Origin: Chitinophaga hostae
Lineage (GTDB): Bacteria; Bacteroidota; Bacteroidia; Chitinophagales; Chitinophagaceae
Assembly: GCF_018224885.1 (NCBI RefSeq)
Contig: NZ_JAGTXB010000008.1
Span: 62,001 to 126,000 of the forward strand
Direction of reading: 5' to 3'
DNA: 64,000 bases
This document shows positions 1 through 9,543 of the stretch, piece after piece. The notes beneath the pieces were generated by a model, which ran no database searches, was not told the DNA's origin, and saw only the letters and a program-made list of their open reading frames with translations. How positions within the stretch are numbered: the stretch's first letter is position 1; every line of letters begins with the position of its first letter. Both the position numbers and the translations under genes were made by a program.

Positions 1-1644
1 ACCATCCAACCGGTAATGAGTAAACGCATTCCCATCTGGATCAAAAATACATTCGCTCCCGAGGATCACGGCACCCTTATACAGGACAGCGCCGACCGTA
101 GCTTTCCTGTAACGGGCATCTCCGGCATACAGCATATTGCCCTTCTCACACTGGAAGGAAGCGGCATGGTGGGTATACCCGGCTTCTCCAAACGCCTCTT
201 CGAATCACTGTTACGGGAACGCATCAACGTTATCCTCATCACACAGAGCTCGTCGGAACACTCTATTACTGTAGGCATACACGAAGCGGATATGCTCCGG
301 GCCAAAACCACTGTTGACAGCGAGTTTGGGCAAGAAATACTGGAAAAGCGCATTGAGCCCCTGCTGGTGGAAAAAGATCTCTGCATTGTTGCCGTAGTGG
401 GCGACAAAATGAAAAATCATCATGGCACCAGCGGTAAACTCTTTGGTACCCTGGGCCGTAACGGGATCAATGTAAGGGCCATCGCACAGGGGTCTACCGA
501 AAAAAATATTTCTGCCGTCATCAATAAGGCAGATATCAAAAAAGCATTGAACTTAATGCACGAAACTTTCTTTGAAACGCCACTGAAACAAATCAACCTG
601 TTTATCGCCGGCGTAGGCAATGTAGGCAGCAAGCTGCTGGAGCAACTGCAGCAACAGGAGCATTACCTGCGGAATGAACTGGGATTACAGGTGAGAGTGA
701 TAGGGCTGGCTAACAGCAAACATACCCTCCTGGCAGAAGCCGGCATTTCCCTGCAACACTGGCGGGAGCAACTGGAACAAGGCAGTCGCCTCAGCACCGA
801 TGATTTTGTAAAGCAGATAAAAGCACTGAACCTGCGTAACAGCGTATTCGTGGATAATACCGCCAGCGCCGATATTGCAGGCGTATACCACGAGTTCCTG
901 CAGCACGGTATTTCCGTGGTTACCTGCAATAAAATTGCCTGCTCTTCTGACTACAGCTATTATAAACAACTGAAAGACCTGGCGAGGAAATACAATGCCT
1001 CCTTCCTTTTCGAAACCAATGTGGGCGCCGGGTTACCGGTCATCAACACCCTCAATGACCTGATCAGGAGCGGCGACAAAGTACACAGCATTGAAGCGGT
1101 ATTATCCGGCAGCCTGAATTTTGTGTTTAATCATTTTGTAAATGGCGCCAGTTTCCGTGAAGTGGTGAAAGCCGCGCAGGACGAAGGATACACTGAACCG
1201 GATCCGCGTATTGACCTCAGTGGTAAAGATGTGATGAGAAAGATCCTGATCCTGGCCCGTGAAAGCGGTGCAGCCATTGAGATGGATGAAATCACGAATT
1301 ACTCTTTCCTGCCGGATGCCTGTCTGGATGCCCCGTCCGTACCTGACTTTTATGAAGAGCTGGATGTACATGCCGGTCATTTCCAGGGGCTGCGTGAAAC
1401 AGCTGCCAGCGAAGGTAAACGCCTGAAATTTGTAGCCCGCTATGAAGATGGCAAAGCTTCGGTAGGACTGCAAAGTGTAGCGGCGGATCATCCTTTTTAT
1501 AAACTGGAAGGCAAGGATAATATTGTGCTGTATACTACGAGCCGTTATAAAGATCAGCCACTGATCGTAAAAGGCGCCGGGGCCGGGGCGGATGTTACAG
1601 CTTCCGGTATATTCGCCGATATTATCCGCAGTGCCAGATTATAA
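1..1644 (+). CDS. thrA: Bifunctional aspartokinase/homoserine dehydrogenase, C-terminal part (5' end outside window)
   Basis: The reading frame is open from base 1, so this is the 3' part of a longer gene. Family members have about 815 residues, so roughly the first 270, covering most of the aspartokinase catalytic domain, lie outside. Visible are the end of the kinase domain (IPIWIKNTF...GT), two ACT-type regulatory segments (about residues 40-180, counted from the ATG at 16) and a homoserine dehydrogenase. The dehydrogenase has a nucleotide-binding motif GVGNVGS near residue 200 and the signature FETNVGAGLP. A DLSGKDVMRK motif carries the expected catalytic Lys/Asp. The enzyme would phosphorylate aspartate and reduce aspartate semialdehyde to homoserine. 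The ATG at 16 is internal to the domain and is not the true start. thrB and thrC follow directly, which fits a threonine operon. Confidence 0.95.
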   Translation, partial: TIQPVMSKRIPIWIKNTFAPEDHGTLIQDSADRSFPVTGISGIQHIALLTLEGSGMVGIPGFSKRLFESLLRERINVILITQSSSEHSITVGIHEADMLRAKTTVDSEFGQEILEKRIEPLLVEKDLCIVAVVGDKMKNHHGTSGKLFGTLGRNGINVRAIAQGSTEKNISAVINKADIKKALNLMHETFFETPLKQINLFIAGVGNVGSKLLEQLQQQEHYLRNELGLQVRVIGLANSKHTLLAEAGISLQHWREQLEQGSRLSTDDFVKQIKALNLRNSVFVDNTASADIAGVYHEFLQHGISVVTCNKIACSSDYSYYKQLKDLARKYNASFLFETNVGAGLPVINTLNDLIRSGDKVHSIEAVLSGSLNFVFNHFVNGASFREVVKAAQDEGYTEPDPRIDLSGKDVMRKILILARESGAAIEMDEITNYSFLPDACLDAPSVPDFYEELDVHAGHFQGLRETAASEGKRLKFVARYEDGKASVGLQSVAADHPFYKLEGKDNIVLYTTSRYKDQPLIVKGAGAGADVTASGIFADIIRSARL

Positions 1645-1719
1645 ACTTTGTATGAATTGTTTGCCCATAGTTGGAAACGTAACAATCAATTATTAAATTA
1701 AACTAACTTAAACGGTTAT

Positions 1720-2646
1720 ATGGATAGTATAAAAGTGTTCGCACCGGGAACTGTGGCCAACGTAGCCTGTGGCTTTGATGTTATTGGACTGGCACTGGAC
1801 GCACCGGGAGATGAAATGACCCTTCGCAGATCCGGCGAGCCGGGGATCCGTATTACTGCCATCCATGGCGCCGATCTGCCACTGGACCCCGCCCGCAATG
1901 TGGCTGGGGTGGCAGTACAGGCCCTGTTACAAAAGTATGATCGCCCTGATATCGGGATCGAAATAGAGATCTTCAAAAATATCCACCCGGGAAGCGGTAT
2001 TGGCTCCAGTGCCGCCAGCAGTGCCGGCGCGGTGGTAGGTGTAAATCACCTGCTGGGAGAGCCTTTCACTAAAAAACAGCTGGTTCGTTTTGCGATGGAA
2101 GGAGAACGGCTGGCCTGCGGCTCCGCACATGCCGACAACGTAGCGCCGGCTATCCTTGGCGGTTTTACGCTGGTAAGAAGTTATCGCCCCCTGGATATTA
2201 CCGCCCTGCATACGCCCGAACATCTATGGGTAACCGTTATACATCCGCAAATAGAAGTGAAGACTTCTGATGCAAGGGAAATCCTGAAACAGAAAGTACT
2301 GATGACCGATGCTATCCGGCAATGGGGTAACGTAGGTGCGCTGGTAGCGGGTTTATACCAGGAAGACTATGAGCTGATCAGCCGTTCCCTGGAAGATGTG
2401 ATCGTGGAACCGGTGCGTGCTATCCTGATACCTGCCTTTCATGAACTGAAACTAAAATGTAAAGAAGCCGGGGCGCTGGGTGGCGGTATTTCCGGCTCAG
2501 GCCCTTCTGTATTTATGCTCAGCAAAGGAGAAGAAAATGCCCGCAAAGTTGCGGCTACTATGGATAGCGTTTACGCACCCCTGGGAGTAGATTATAAAAT
2601 CTACGTTTCCCGGATTAACACCGCCGGTGTAAAAGTGATTGACTAA
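1720..2646 (+). CDS. thrB: Homoserine kinase
   Basis: A 308-residue GHMP-family kinase that phosphorylates homoserine to O-phosphohomoserine, the substrate of ThrC. The N-terminus (VFAPGTVANVACGFDVIGLA) is the usual ThrB start. The ATP-binding GHMP motif PGSGIGSSAASSAGAVVG lies near residues 90-105, and the C-terminal glycine-rich GGGISGSGPSVF motif near residues 250-262. The length is normal. It lies 75 bp after thrA and 20 bp before thrC in the same direction, so co-transcription is likely. Confidence 0.97.
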   Translation: MDSIKVFAPGTVANVACGFDVIGLALDAPGDEMTLRRSGEPGIRITAIHGADLPLDPARNVAGVAVQALLQKYDRPDIGIEIEIFKNIHPGSGIGSSAASSAGAVVGVNHLLGEPFTKKQLVRFAMEGERLACGSAHADNVAPAILGGFTLVRSYRPLDITALHTPEHLWVTVIHPQIEVKTSDAREILKQKVLMTDAIRQWGNVGALVAGLYQEDYELISRSLEDVIVEPVRAILIPAFHELKLKCKEAGALGGGISGSGPSVFMLSKGEENARKVAATMDSVYAPLGVDYKIYVSRINTAGVKVID

Positions 2647-2666
2647 CCAAAACAAACGTATTATCC

Positions 2667-3965
2667 ATGCAGTATTTCAGCTTACAAAACAAACAACACA
2701 AGGTAAATTTCGAAACGGCAGTAGTACAGGGATTGGCGCCAGACAGGGGATTATATTTTCCGGAACAGATACCCACCCTGGATAAAGAGTTCCTGACTCA
2801 CCTGCACGACTATACGGAACATGAGATCGGACTAAAAGTAATCCGTCCTTTTGTAGGAGATGAAATACCCGAAGAAGCCTTAAAAAAGATAGTAACAGAT
2901 ACTTTACATTTTCCTTTCCCGGTGCAGAAAGTCACCGGTCATACTTTTGCCCTTGAACTATTCCACGGTCCTACCCTTGCGTTTAAAGATGTAGGCGCCC
3001 GGTTTATGGCAGGTTGCCTCGGTTATTTCAGACGCAACAGCACAACACCTGTAACCGTGCTGGTAGCCACTTCCGGCGACACGGGCGGTGCAGTGGCCAG
3101 TGGCTTTTATAATGTTCCGGGGGTAGAAGTAGTGATCCTGTACCCTTCCGGGAAAGTGAGCGTGTTGCAGGAAAAACAACTCACCACGCTTGGTAACAAC
3201 ATCTATGCACTGGAAATAGAAGGCACTTTTGATGATTGCCAGCAACTGGTAAAAACCGCCTTCCTGGATCGGGAACTCCAGGCTGCAAGGCCGCTTACCA
3301 GCGCCAATTCCATCAACGTAGCCCGCTGGCTGCCACAGATGTTTTATTATTTCCTCGCTTACAAGCAAATGAAAGCGGCGCATCACAAACTTGTGTTTTC
3401 TGTGCCCAGCGGCAACTTTGGTAATATCTGCGCAGGGATGATGGCAGCAGCAATGGGACTACCGATCTCACATTTTGTAGCCGCCACCAACATCAACGAT
3501 ACCGTTCCCCGGTTTATGGCCAGTGGTAAATATGAGCCGGGTAAAGCGGCTCCCACCCTTTCCAACGCCATGGATGTGGCAGATCCCAGCAACTTTGTAA
3601 GGATACTGGAGCTTTTCAGCAACAGTTTACCTGCGCTGTCCGAAAAACTAACCGCGTACAGCTTTAACGATAAAGATACCGCGCGTACCATGGAACAGGT
3701 ATGGAAAGAGAATCATTATATGCTGGACCCTCATGGGGCTGTAGGCTTTATGGGACTGCAACGTTACCTGGAACACGCACCGGAGATGACCGGCGTTTTC
3801 CTTGAAACAGCGCATCCCGTAAAATTTGAGGATACCGCACCGAAATCTATCCGGGAAGAAATTTACACCCCGGCCAGGGTAATGTCGTTATATGGCAAGG
3901 AAAAGGAGGCTACGCGGCTGACAACGGACTATACCGCCTTCAAAAACTGGTTAATGCGACAATGA
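2667..3965 (+). CDS. thrC: Threonine synthase
   Basis: A 432-residue PLP-dependent enzyme that converts O-phosphohomoserine to threonine and phosphate. The PLP-binding lysine is in ELFHGPTLAFKDVGARF (about residues 95-112), a hallmark of ThrC. VATSGDTGGAVASGF (about residues 133-147) forms the phosphate-binding loop, and the pyridoxal-binding SVPSGNFGNICAG follows at about 250. Length and domain order are those of the bacterial family. It completes a thrA-thrB-thrC order. No attenuator was seen within the window, but the operon start lies outside it. Confidence 0.97.
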   Translation: MQYFSLQNKQHKVNFETAVVQGLAPDRGLYFPEQIPTLDKEFLTHLHDYTEHEIGLKVIRPFVGDEIPEEALKKIVTDTLHFPFPVQKVTGHTFALELFHGPTLAFKDVGARFMAGCLGYFRRNSTTPVTVLVATSGDTGGAVASGFYNVPGVEVVILYPSGKVSVLQEKQLTTLGNNIYALEIEGTFDDCQQLVKTAFLDRELQAARPLTSANSINVARWLPQMFYYFLAYKQMKAAHHKLVFSVPSGNFGNICAGMMAAAMGLPISHFVAATNINDTVPRFMASGKYEPGKAAPTLSNAMDVADPSNFVRILELFSNSLPALSEKLTAYSFNDKDTARTMEQVWKENHYMLDPHGAVGFMGLQRYLEHAPEMTGVFLETAHPVKFEDTAPKSIREEIYTPARVMSLYGKEKEATRLTTDYTAFKNWLMRQ

Positions 3966-3986
3966 TTCTGTAGTTTTGGCGTCCGT

Positions 3987-4997
3987 ATGAAGTATCTATC
4001 TATCCTCCTGTTATCAGTGGGTGCACTGGCATGTAACAATGCCGGCACCCGGCAGCCGGCAGCTATAAGCGCTGCGGATTCGGCATTGCAAAGCGATATT
4101 GTTAAACCGGTAACAGATTCTATCCGGCAGTTTCCGGACAATCCCGAATTATATTACCGCAGGGCCCTTTTACTGTTTAATACCAACCCTGCCCTGGCAC
4201 AGGCAGATTTTGAGAAAGCAGCTAAGCTGGTCCCTTCCGGTACTGACTATTGGGCCGGCGCAGGAGAAGCGGCGCTGATCGTGAACGATTATAAAAAAGC
4301 AGCGGATTACTTCCGGCAAGCCCTCACTACCGCTCCCGGCTACACGTATCTCGAATACCGCCTGGCTACTGCGCTGATAGAAAACAAGGCCTATGGCAGC
4401 GCCGATAGTATCGCCAATGTACTCGCCCAAACAGCGGAAGGACGCGACAAGGCTTTTTATCTGAAAGCCCGCATGGCGGAAGATAAGCTGGATACGGTAA
4501 CGGCTATCCGTCATCTTACCTCCGCGGTGCATGCTGCAGGGGCACAGCCAGAATTTGAGGCGGTAATGGAACTGGCCGACCTGTTGCGCAGCCGCAAAGC
4601 ACCTGCCGCCATGGGATATTACACGCAGGCATGGCGGCTGGATACAACCAATGCCTACCCATTGTACGAAGCGGCACAATTCCAGGAAGAACTCGAAGAG
4701 CTGCCGGCAGCGCTGAATACCTATCGCAAATGTATTATCGCAGATCCGGGGTTTGAACCGGCTTACCTGGCGCTGGGCAAGATTTATAGTAATAAAAAAT
4801 CGTGGAAGGAAGCATATACTTATTATAACCTGGCAGCCAAATCAGCCCCCACCGATGCCTGGGCCTATTATTACCGGGCACAGACCCAGGAGCAGCTGGG
4901 CAACAAAACGCTGGCGATAGAAGATTATACAAAAGCGTCATCATTTAAAAAGGATTTCACGGAAGCAAAGGAAGCATTGCGGAGACTGAAGCCTTAA
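3987..4997 (+). CDS. TPR-repeat lipoprotein
   Basis: 336 residues. A short hydrophobic N-terminus ends in a lipobox (SVGALAC, Cys near residue 16), so it is probably exported and lipid-anchored. The rest consists of tetratricopeptide-type helical pairs (for example DYKKAADYFRQALTTAPGYT, AYTYYNLAAKSAPTD and LAIEDYTKASSFKKDF), which usually serve as a protein-binding scaffold. It starts 21 bp after thrC and ends 14 bp before rpe. A TAGTTTTG element (3971-3978) lies just before the start and matches the Bacteroidota -7 motif, so it may also be transcribed separately. The partner and process are unknown. Confidence 0.85.
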   Translation: MKYLSILLLSVGALACNNAGTRQPAAISAADSALQSDIVKPVTDSIRQFPDNPELYYRRALLLFNTNPALAQADFEKAAKLVPSGTDYWAGAGEAALIVNDYKKAADYFRQALTTAPGYTYLEYRLATALIENKAYGSADSIANVLAQTAEGRDKAFYLKARMAEDKLDTVTAIRHLTSAVHAAGAQPEFEAVMELADLLRSRKAPAAMGYYTQAWRLDTTNAYPLYEAAQFQEELEELPAALNTYRKCIIADPGFEPAYLALGKIYSNKKSWKEAYTYYNLAAKSAPTDAWAYYYRAQTQEQLGNKTLAIEDYTKASSFKKDFTEAKEALRRLKP

Positions 4998-5011
4998 TTA
5001 CTTAAATTTAC

Positions 5012-5698
5012 ATGACTCAAAAAATACTGCATTTGGAAAAACAGCCTGTTTTAGTAGCGCCATCTTTACTGGCAGCAAATTTCCTGGAACTGGGAAAGGA
5101 AGTGGATATGGTTAACCGCAGCGAAGCTGACTGGTTTCACCTCGACGTAATGGACGGCAGATTTGTACCAAATATCAGCTATGGTTTGCCCGTTATTGCA
5201 CAGATAAAGAAAAGGGCCACCAAGCCCTGTGATGTTCACCTGATGATCGAAGAACCGGAAAAATATGCGGCAGATTTCAAAAAAGCCGGGGCGGATATCC
5301 TGACAGTGCACTTCGAGGCCTGTATCCATCTCCATAGAAATATTCAACAGATAAAGGGACTTGGTATGAAAGCGGGTGTAGCACTTAACCCACACACACC
5401 GGTAGGCATGCTGGAAAATGTGATCCGTGATATTGATGTGGTACTGATCATGAGCGTGAACCCCGGTTTCGGCGGACAAACCTTTATTGAACAAACCTAT
5501 CAGAAGATCAGGCAGCTAAGACAACTGATTACAGACAACCAGGCTCATGCCCTGATTGAGGTAGACGGGGGCGTAGGCACCGACAATGCCGGGCAGCTTA
5601 TTCAGGCGGGCGCCAATGTGCTGGTAGCAGGCAGCGCGATCTTTTCGTCGGCCAGCCCTGCGCAAACCATTCATGCGCTTAAGACAAGTGCGCAATAA
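5012..5698 (+). CDS. rpe: Ribulose-phosphate 3-epimerase
   Basis: A 228-residue TIM-barrel enzyme interconverting ribulose 5-phosphate and xylulose 5-phosphate in the pentose phosphate pathway. Family motifs are clear: APSLLAANF near the N-terminus, HLDVMDGRFVPN with metal-binding His/Asp (about residues 44-55), CDVHLMIEEPE, and MSVNPGFGGQ (about 148-157). The late EVDGGVGTDNA supplies the second catalytic Asp, followed by the phosphate-binding VAGSAIF. Its last 20 bases overlap the stop end of the convergent response regulator gene. Confidence 0.96.
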   Translation: MTQKILHLEKQPVLVAPSLLAANFLELGKEVDMVNRSEADWFHLDVMDGRFVPNISYGLPVIAQIKKRATKPCDVHLMIEEPEKYAADFKKAGADILTVHFEACIHLHRNIQQIKGLGMKAGVALNPHTPVGMLENVIRDIDVVLIMSVNPGFGGQTFIEQTYQKIRQLRQLITDNQAHALIEVDGGVGTDNAGQLIQAGANVLVAGSAIFSSASPAQTIHALKTSAQ

Positions 5699-6068
5699 TT
5701 TCTTTTGATAATGGCTTGGTCAGATAACCTGCCACAAAATCATAAGCGCTTACCCGCTCTTTGTCCTTTTCGTCGATGGAAGAAGTCAGCACAAATATCC
5801 GGATGCGCTTGGGCAGCTGATCACAGAATTCTGCATACTCCTCCAGGAACTCCCAACCATCCATTATCGGCATGTTGAGATCCAGTAAGATTAGATCCGG
5901 TAAGACCTGTGCATTTCCAACATTTTCACGGATATAGTCCAGCACTTCCTGCGCATCAGAATAGACGCGGATATTGCTGCTTATTGCCTGACGTTCGATC
6001 ATGATTTTGGCAATCTGCTGGTGTATCGGATCATCATCTACAATAAAAATCGTATCGATCAACTTCAT
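5679..6068 (-). CDS. Single-domain response regulator
   Basis: A 129-residue stand-alone receiver domain with no output domain. It has the acidic pair IVDDDP near residues 10-13, the phosphoacceptor Asp in LILLDLNMPIMDG (about residue 62), the switch Thr/Ser in FVLTSS and the conserved Lys in YLTKPLS. It starts 9 bp after the end of the upstream histidine kinase gene on the same strand, so the two are very probably a cognate pair in one operon. Lacking an output domain, it must act through protein-protein interaction or in a phosphorelay. Its 3' end overlaps rpe by 20 bp, tail to tail. Confidence 0.92.
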   Translation of the reverse strand: MKLIDTIFIVDDDPIHQQIAKIMIERQAISSNIRVYSDAQEVLDYIRENVGNAQVLPDLILLDLNMPIMDGWEFLEEYAEFCDQLPKRIRIFVLTSSIDEKDKERVSAYDFVAGYLTKPLSKEIIAHLS

Positions 6069-6077
6069 AAAGGGGGT

Positions 6078-8726
6078 TTATTCGGATCTAAATGTAATAA
6101 TAAATTTGGTACCCTCTCCAGGATTGCTTTCTGCTCTTATATTTCCACCCATTGCTTCCACCTGGGTTTTGGTAATGAACAGGCCGATCCCCTTCGCATC
6201 TTTGTTTTTATGGAATGTTTTACGGAACCCGAAAAGCTTATTGCCAAAGCGTTCCATGTCAATCCCTACCCCATTATCCTCTACGCTGAGGATGATATTA
6301 TCGTTTTCCTTCCAGGTTTGCAGGTGTACAGCGGGTGTTCGTTCCGAAGACCGGTAGCGGATAGCGTTGGTGATAAAATTCTGTAAAATGCTGTCGAGGT
6401 ATACCCTGGGATATTCTATTGACGGTTCTTCGGTAAAATTATAGGTAATCTGGATATTGCTCGTTTCAATATCCACCAGCAGCACGTCCCTTACCTTTTG
6501 CAGTCGTTCTGCAAACACAAGTTTTTCCTTTTCCACATTCACATCTTTCCTGATCTGTACTACTTCCACCAGGTCGTTGAGGGTTTCATCTATCTTTTTG
6601 ATGACCTCGTGTACCATTCCCAGGTATAGATCACGCTCCTGTTGTGCTGCCGCCTCGTTATGCATCTGCATGAGTGCTTTCAGGTTGGCGATGGGTGCGC
6701 GGAGATTGTGAGAGGTAATATGGGCAAAGTCTTCCAGCTGCTTATTCTGGTTGAGCAGGTTTTTATTCAGATTAGACAACTGGTCATTGGCTTTCCTGAG
6801 TTCCTTCTGCAGCTTGCGGCTGTCGGTGATATCACGCATAAAAACGGAAATGCCGCCATCCTGCATGGGCGTGAGGAGGAAGTCGTACCATTTGTCGACT
6901 CCCGGGAAGTAAATACCGAAAGACTGAGATGCCTGTTGTTGTATACATTCCCGGAGGCGGGCGTAGAACACGGTGCCACTGAGGCGGGGAAATTCTTCGA
7001 AGATATTGCTGCCCATGGCTACCGGGTGTCCGATCATTTTTTCCGCTTTCCTGTTGAGGAAATTCAGGTTCCCGCTTTTCTCCATGGCGGCATATCCCAT
7101 ATCAATGGTATCAAAGAAAAGGCGCATCAGTTCTGTATTCCGGGTGAGTGCGTCCCTTATTTCCAGTTGTTCAGTGATATCCTGTACCACCCCGTACATT
7201 CTTTCCAGCCGGCCATCTACGTAGCCTGGCTGACCGATGGAGCGTACTCTTTTCAGTTGTTTTTTGGCGGAGATGATCGTGAGCTGTGCATCAAAGGGCT
7301 TTCCGGAATCTTTGCACTGGCGCACAAGTCCTTCCAGGGTTTCCCGGGCTTCCGGGGTATAGAATGACATCGCTTTTTCAAAATCAACATCCATTCCGGG
7401 CGGGCAGTCGTGGATATAATAGGATTGGTCGGTCCACCGTACCTGCCGGCTGTCGATATCCATTTCCCAGCCGCCTATTTTGCCGATGCTGCCGGTTTGC
7501 TGCAGGAATTCCTGGTTCTTTTTATTCTCCAGTTCCTGCATTTTTTTGTCGGTAATATCATTGACCAGCGCCACTACTATCATTTCTTTATCGATCGGTT
7601 CTACAACGGGAAACACGGTAAGGTCGAGGTATACCTCGCGGCCTACTGTTGTCCAGCGTTTATCCTGCGAGAAGTCAATCTTTTTTTCCACGCGCAGTGT
7701 TTTGTTTTCTTCCAACGCCTGGATAAATAGTTTATCCAATTCAAACATGGTCGACAGCTCATCGTTCATGATATTGAAAGGCTGCCGGGCAGCGGGATGC
7801 GGCGATTTAAAGAAGAGGCGTTGGGTTTGATTAATGCGGCGGATAAAGCCGAAATTATCAAACTGGATATATCCTATGGGCAGGTTTTCTATGATATTAT
7901 CAAGGAGCCGTTCGCTTTTCTGGAGGCTGAGTTCAGAGAGTTTTTTAGCGGTAATATCATCCAGTATCAGGAAGATATTGGCCATATTGCGCAGCTGATC
8001 TGTGAGCGGAAATATGGTGGCTTCGAAGTAAACCGGATACAACCTGGTGACGTTATCGATTGTTTTTTCGCGGTAGCTGAGCAGTATCTCCCGTTTCAGT
8101 GTTTTTCCTGTATGGTGTACTTCTTCAAACATGCCGGAGAGGCCATTGAGGCGGTTAAACGGGTCCTGCAGCCATTTGTAGCCGGGGTCGGTAAAGAACT
8201 GGTGTGTATGTCCCCATATTTCCCGCTGACGGGTGTTCATGTCGATGCTCTCTCCATCGGGTGCAAATTGTTGCAGTCCGAGGGGAAGATTCTCCAGTAC
8301 CTGGCTGTAGTAGACTTCGTTTTGTGCGCGTTTTACTTCGGCGAGTTTGCGTGTGGTGATGTCTATCCCGATGAGCATGGCATGTTCCAGCTGGCCGCTG
8401 CCGTCCATAAGCGGGCTGATGCCGGCTTCGAGCCACAGGGTAGTGCCATCTGTTTTCAGAAAGGCGCATTGTTCCTGTACCGGCTGGCCGGAAAGTAAGG
8501 TATCCCATATTTTCTGCCACTGGTTGCTATCTGCGGTGGGGAGAACGGTGGTAATATGCTGACCGATGAGGCGATCGGATGATTGCTGCAATGCGGCCAC
8601 CACCTGCGTGTTCACCGCAGTTACGTTTCCTGCGGCGTCTATTTCAACAGAGAGTGCACAGGCATTAATAGCGGCTTCAAGATGTTGTAAGTGCCGGTAA
8701 TGCTGTTCCAGCATAACTACATTCAT
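6078..8726 (-). CDS. Multi-PAS sensor histidine kinase (cytosolic)
   Basis: 882 residues from the ATG at 8726 (MNVVMLEQHYRH). The frame runs further upstream, but those codons are AT-rich and unlike protein. About five PAS-like units follow one another, beginning near residues 15, 135, 270, 400 and 535 (for example ENLPIGYIQFDNFGFIRRIN and DTIDMGYAAMEKSGNLNFLN). A coiled coil, a HisKA domain with the phosphoacceptor in ITSHNLRAPI and a HATPase domain (NFITNAIRYRS, VEDNGVGID, KGIGLFITK) come after. No signal peptide or membrane span is seen, so it should sense a cytoplasmic cue. The downstream response regulator (9 bp gap) is the likely partner. Confidence 0.93.
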   Translation of the reverse strand: MNVVMLEQHYRHLQHLEAAINACALSVEIDAAGNVTAVNTQVVAALQQSSDRLIGQHITTVLPTADSNQWQKIWDTLLSGQPVQEQCAFLKTDGTTLWLEAGISPLMDGSGQLEHAMLIGIDITTRKLAEVKRAQNEVYYSQVLENLPLGLQQFAPDGESIDMNTRQREIWGHTHQFFTDPGYKWLQDPFNRLNGLSGMFEEVHHTGKTLKREILLSYREKTIDNVTRLYPVYFEATIFPLTDQLRNMANIFLILDDITAKKLSELSLQKSERLLDNIIENLPIGYIQFDNFGFIRRINQTQRLFFKSPHPAARQPFNIMNDELSTMFELDKLFIQALEENKTLRVEKKIDFSQDKRWTTVGREVYLDLTVFPVVEPIDKEMIVVALVNDITDKKMQELENKKNQEFLQQTGSIGKIGGWEMDIDSRQVRWTDQSYYIHDCPPGMDVDFEKAMSFYTPEARETLEGLVRQCKDSGKPFDAQLTIISAKKQLKRVRSIGQPGYVDGRLERMYGVVQDITEQLEIRDALTRNTELMRLFFDTIDMGYAAMEKSGNLNFLNRKAEKMIGHPVAMGSNIFEEFPRLSGTVFYARLRECIQQQASQSFGIYFPGVDKWYDFLLTPMQDGGISVFMRDITDSRKLQKELRKANDQLSNLNKNLLNQNKQLEDFAHITSHNLRAPIANLKALMQMHNEAAAQQERDLYLGMVHEVIKKIDETLNDLVEVVQIRKDVNVEKEKLVFAERLQKVRDVLLVDIETSNIQITYNFTEEPSIEYPRVYLDSILQNFITNAIRYRSSERTPAVHLQTWKENDNIILSVEDNGVGIDMERFGNKLFGFRKTFHKNKDAKGIGLFITKTQVEAMGGNIRAESNPGEGTKFIITFRSE

Positions 8727-8941
8727 ATGATAGCAAAATCTAAGATCGTTGTTTGTCAGGAAATACCTAAAGTAGGCATTAAATAACAAAAAAACGGTAT
8801 TGCACCGGTAAAAGTAATAAAATGTTGGATAAAGGTCAATTCCTTTATAAATGCACATTTTAAGGGGACTTGTGTAACCGGATGTGATCATTTATCCACC
8901 GGCTGTGGATTTTCAGTTTTCTGAAATTGTTAAACGATCAA

Positions 8942-8949
8942 TATCTTTG
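8942..8949 (+). promoter_or_regulatory. Probable -7 promoter element of purE
   Basis: TATCTTTG matches the Bacteroidota -7 consensus TAnnTTTG exactly and lies 40 bp before the purE ATG. No TTG is found at the expected 19-21 bp upstream spacing, so the -33 half is weak or absent. Confidence 0.45.
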
Positions 8950-8989
8950 GGGTAATATAATAAATTAATAATTTTTTAAATATTATCAG

Positions 8990-9445
8990 ATGAAAGTTTT
9001 GATTATCATGGGTTCGGAGAGTGACAAGCCAGTAATGGAAGAATCACAAAAGCACCTGCAGTATTTTGGTATTGAGAATGAGATGATCGTAGCATCGGCG
9101 CACCGTAACCCGGATAAAGTAAGAGAATTGTGTATAACCGCTCAGGAGAAGGGATTTGGCGTAATTATTGCCGCAGCGGGCATGGCAGCAGCCTTACCGG
9201 GAGTTGTATCAGCTTACACTTCGCTGCCTGTTCTGGGAGTTCCGTTAGATGGTGGTTTACCTGGTGGTATTGATGCCCTGTATTCGATTGTTCAGATGCC
9301 TGCGGGATTACCTGTTGGTACGCTGGCGGTAGGAAAAGCGGGAGCGCGTAATGCAGCAATACTGGCAGCCCGTATTATTGCGTTGAGCAATAAGGATATC
9401 GCCGCTAAAGTAGAGGCTTTTAAACAGAACGGGTACAGAATTTAG
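8990..9445 (+). CDS. purE: 5-(carboxyamino)imidazole ribonucleotide mutase (PurE)
   Basis: A 151-residue class I PurE, which moves the carboxyl group of N5-CAIR to give CAIR in de novo purine synthesis. Visible motifs are IIMGSESDKPVM at the N-terminus (phosphate-binding), VASAHRNPDKV with the catalytic His, IIAAAGMAAALPGVVSAYT, and SIVQMPAGLPVGTLAVGKAGARNA. A class I enzyme normally needs PurK to make its substrate, but no purK lies in the window. The gene is followed by the PhoH-type gene on the same strand. Confidence 0.95.
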   Translation: MKVLIIMGSESDKPVMEESQKHLQYFGIENEMIVASAHRNPDKVRELCITAQEKGFGVIIAAAGMAAALPGVVSAYTSLPVLGVPLDGGLPGGIDALYSIVQMPAGLPVGTLAVGKAGARNAAILAARIIALSNKDIAAKVEAFKQNGYRI

Positions 9446-9543
9446 TGATAGCTTAACAATTGCGTCTTCCAGGTTGTACAAGAATTAAATATATTCGGAT
9501 TGAAAAATACCGATCATTTCCTGGACAATTAAATCAAGAATCA

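Noticed and set aside
1..15. Start of the ThrA-type gene at the ATG at 16
   Set aside because: The codons before it continue the same domain and the kinase catalytic domain would be missing, so the gene begins outside the window.
7797..8498. Plus-strand open frame of 233 codons within the kinase gene
   Set aside because: It is antisense to conserved PAS-coding sequence, has no recognisable motifs and no promoter or ribosome site.
8727..8891. 55-residue extension of the multi-PAS kinase
   Set aside because: The region is AT-rich intergenic DNA giving many Tyr/Phe codons; the ATG at 8726 gives a normal soluble N-terminus.
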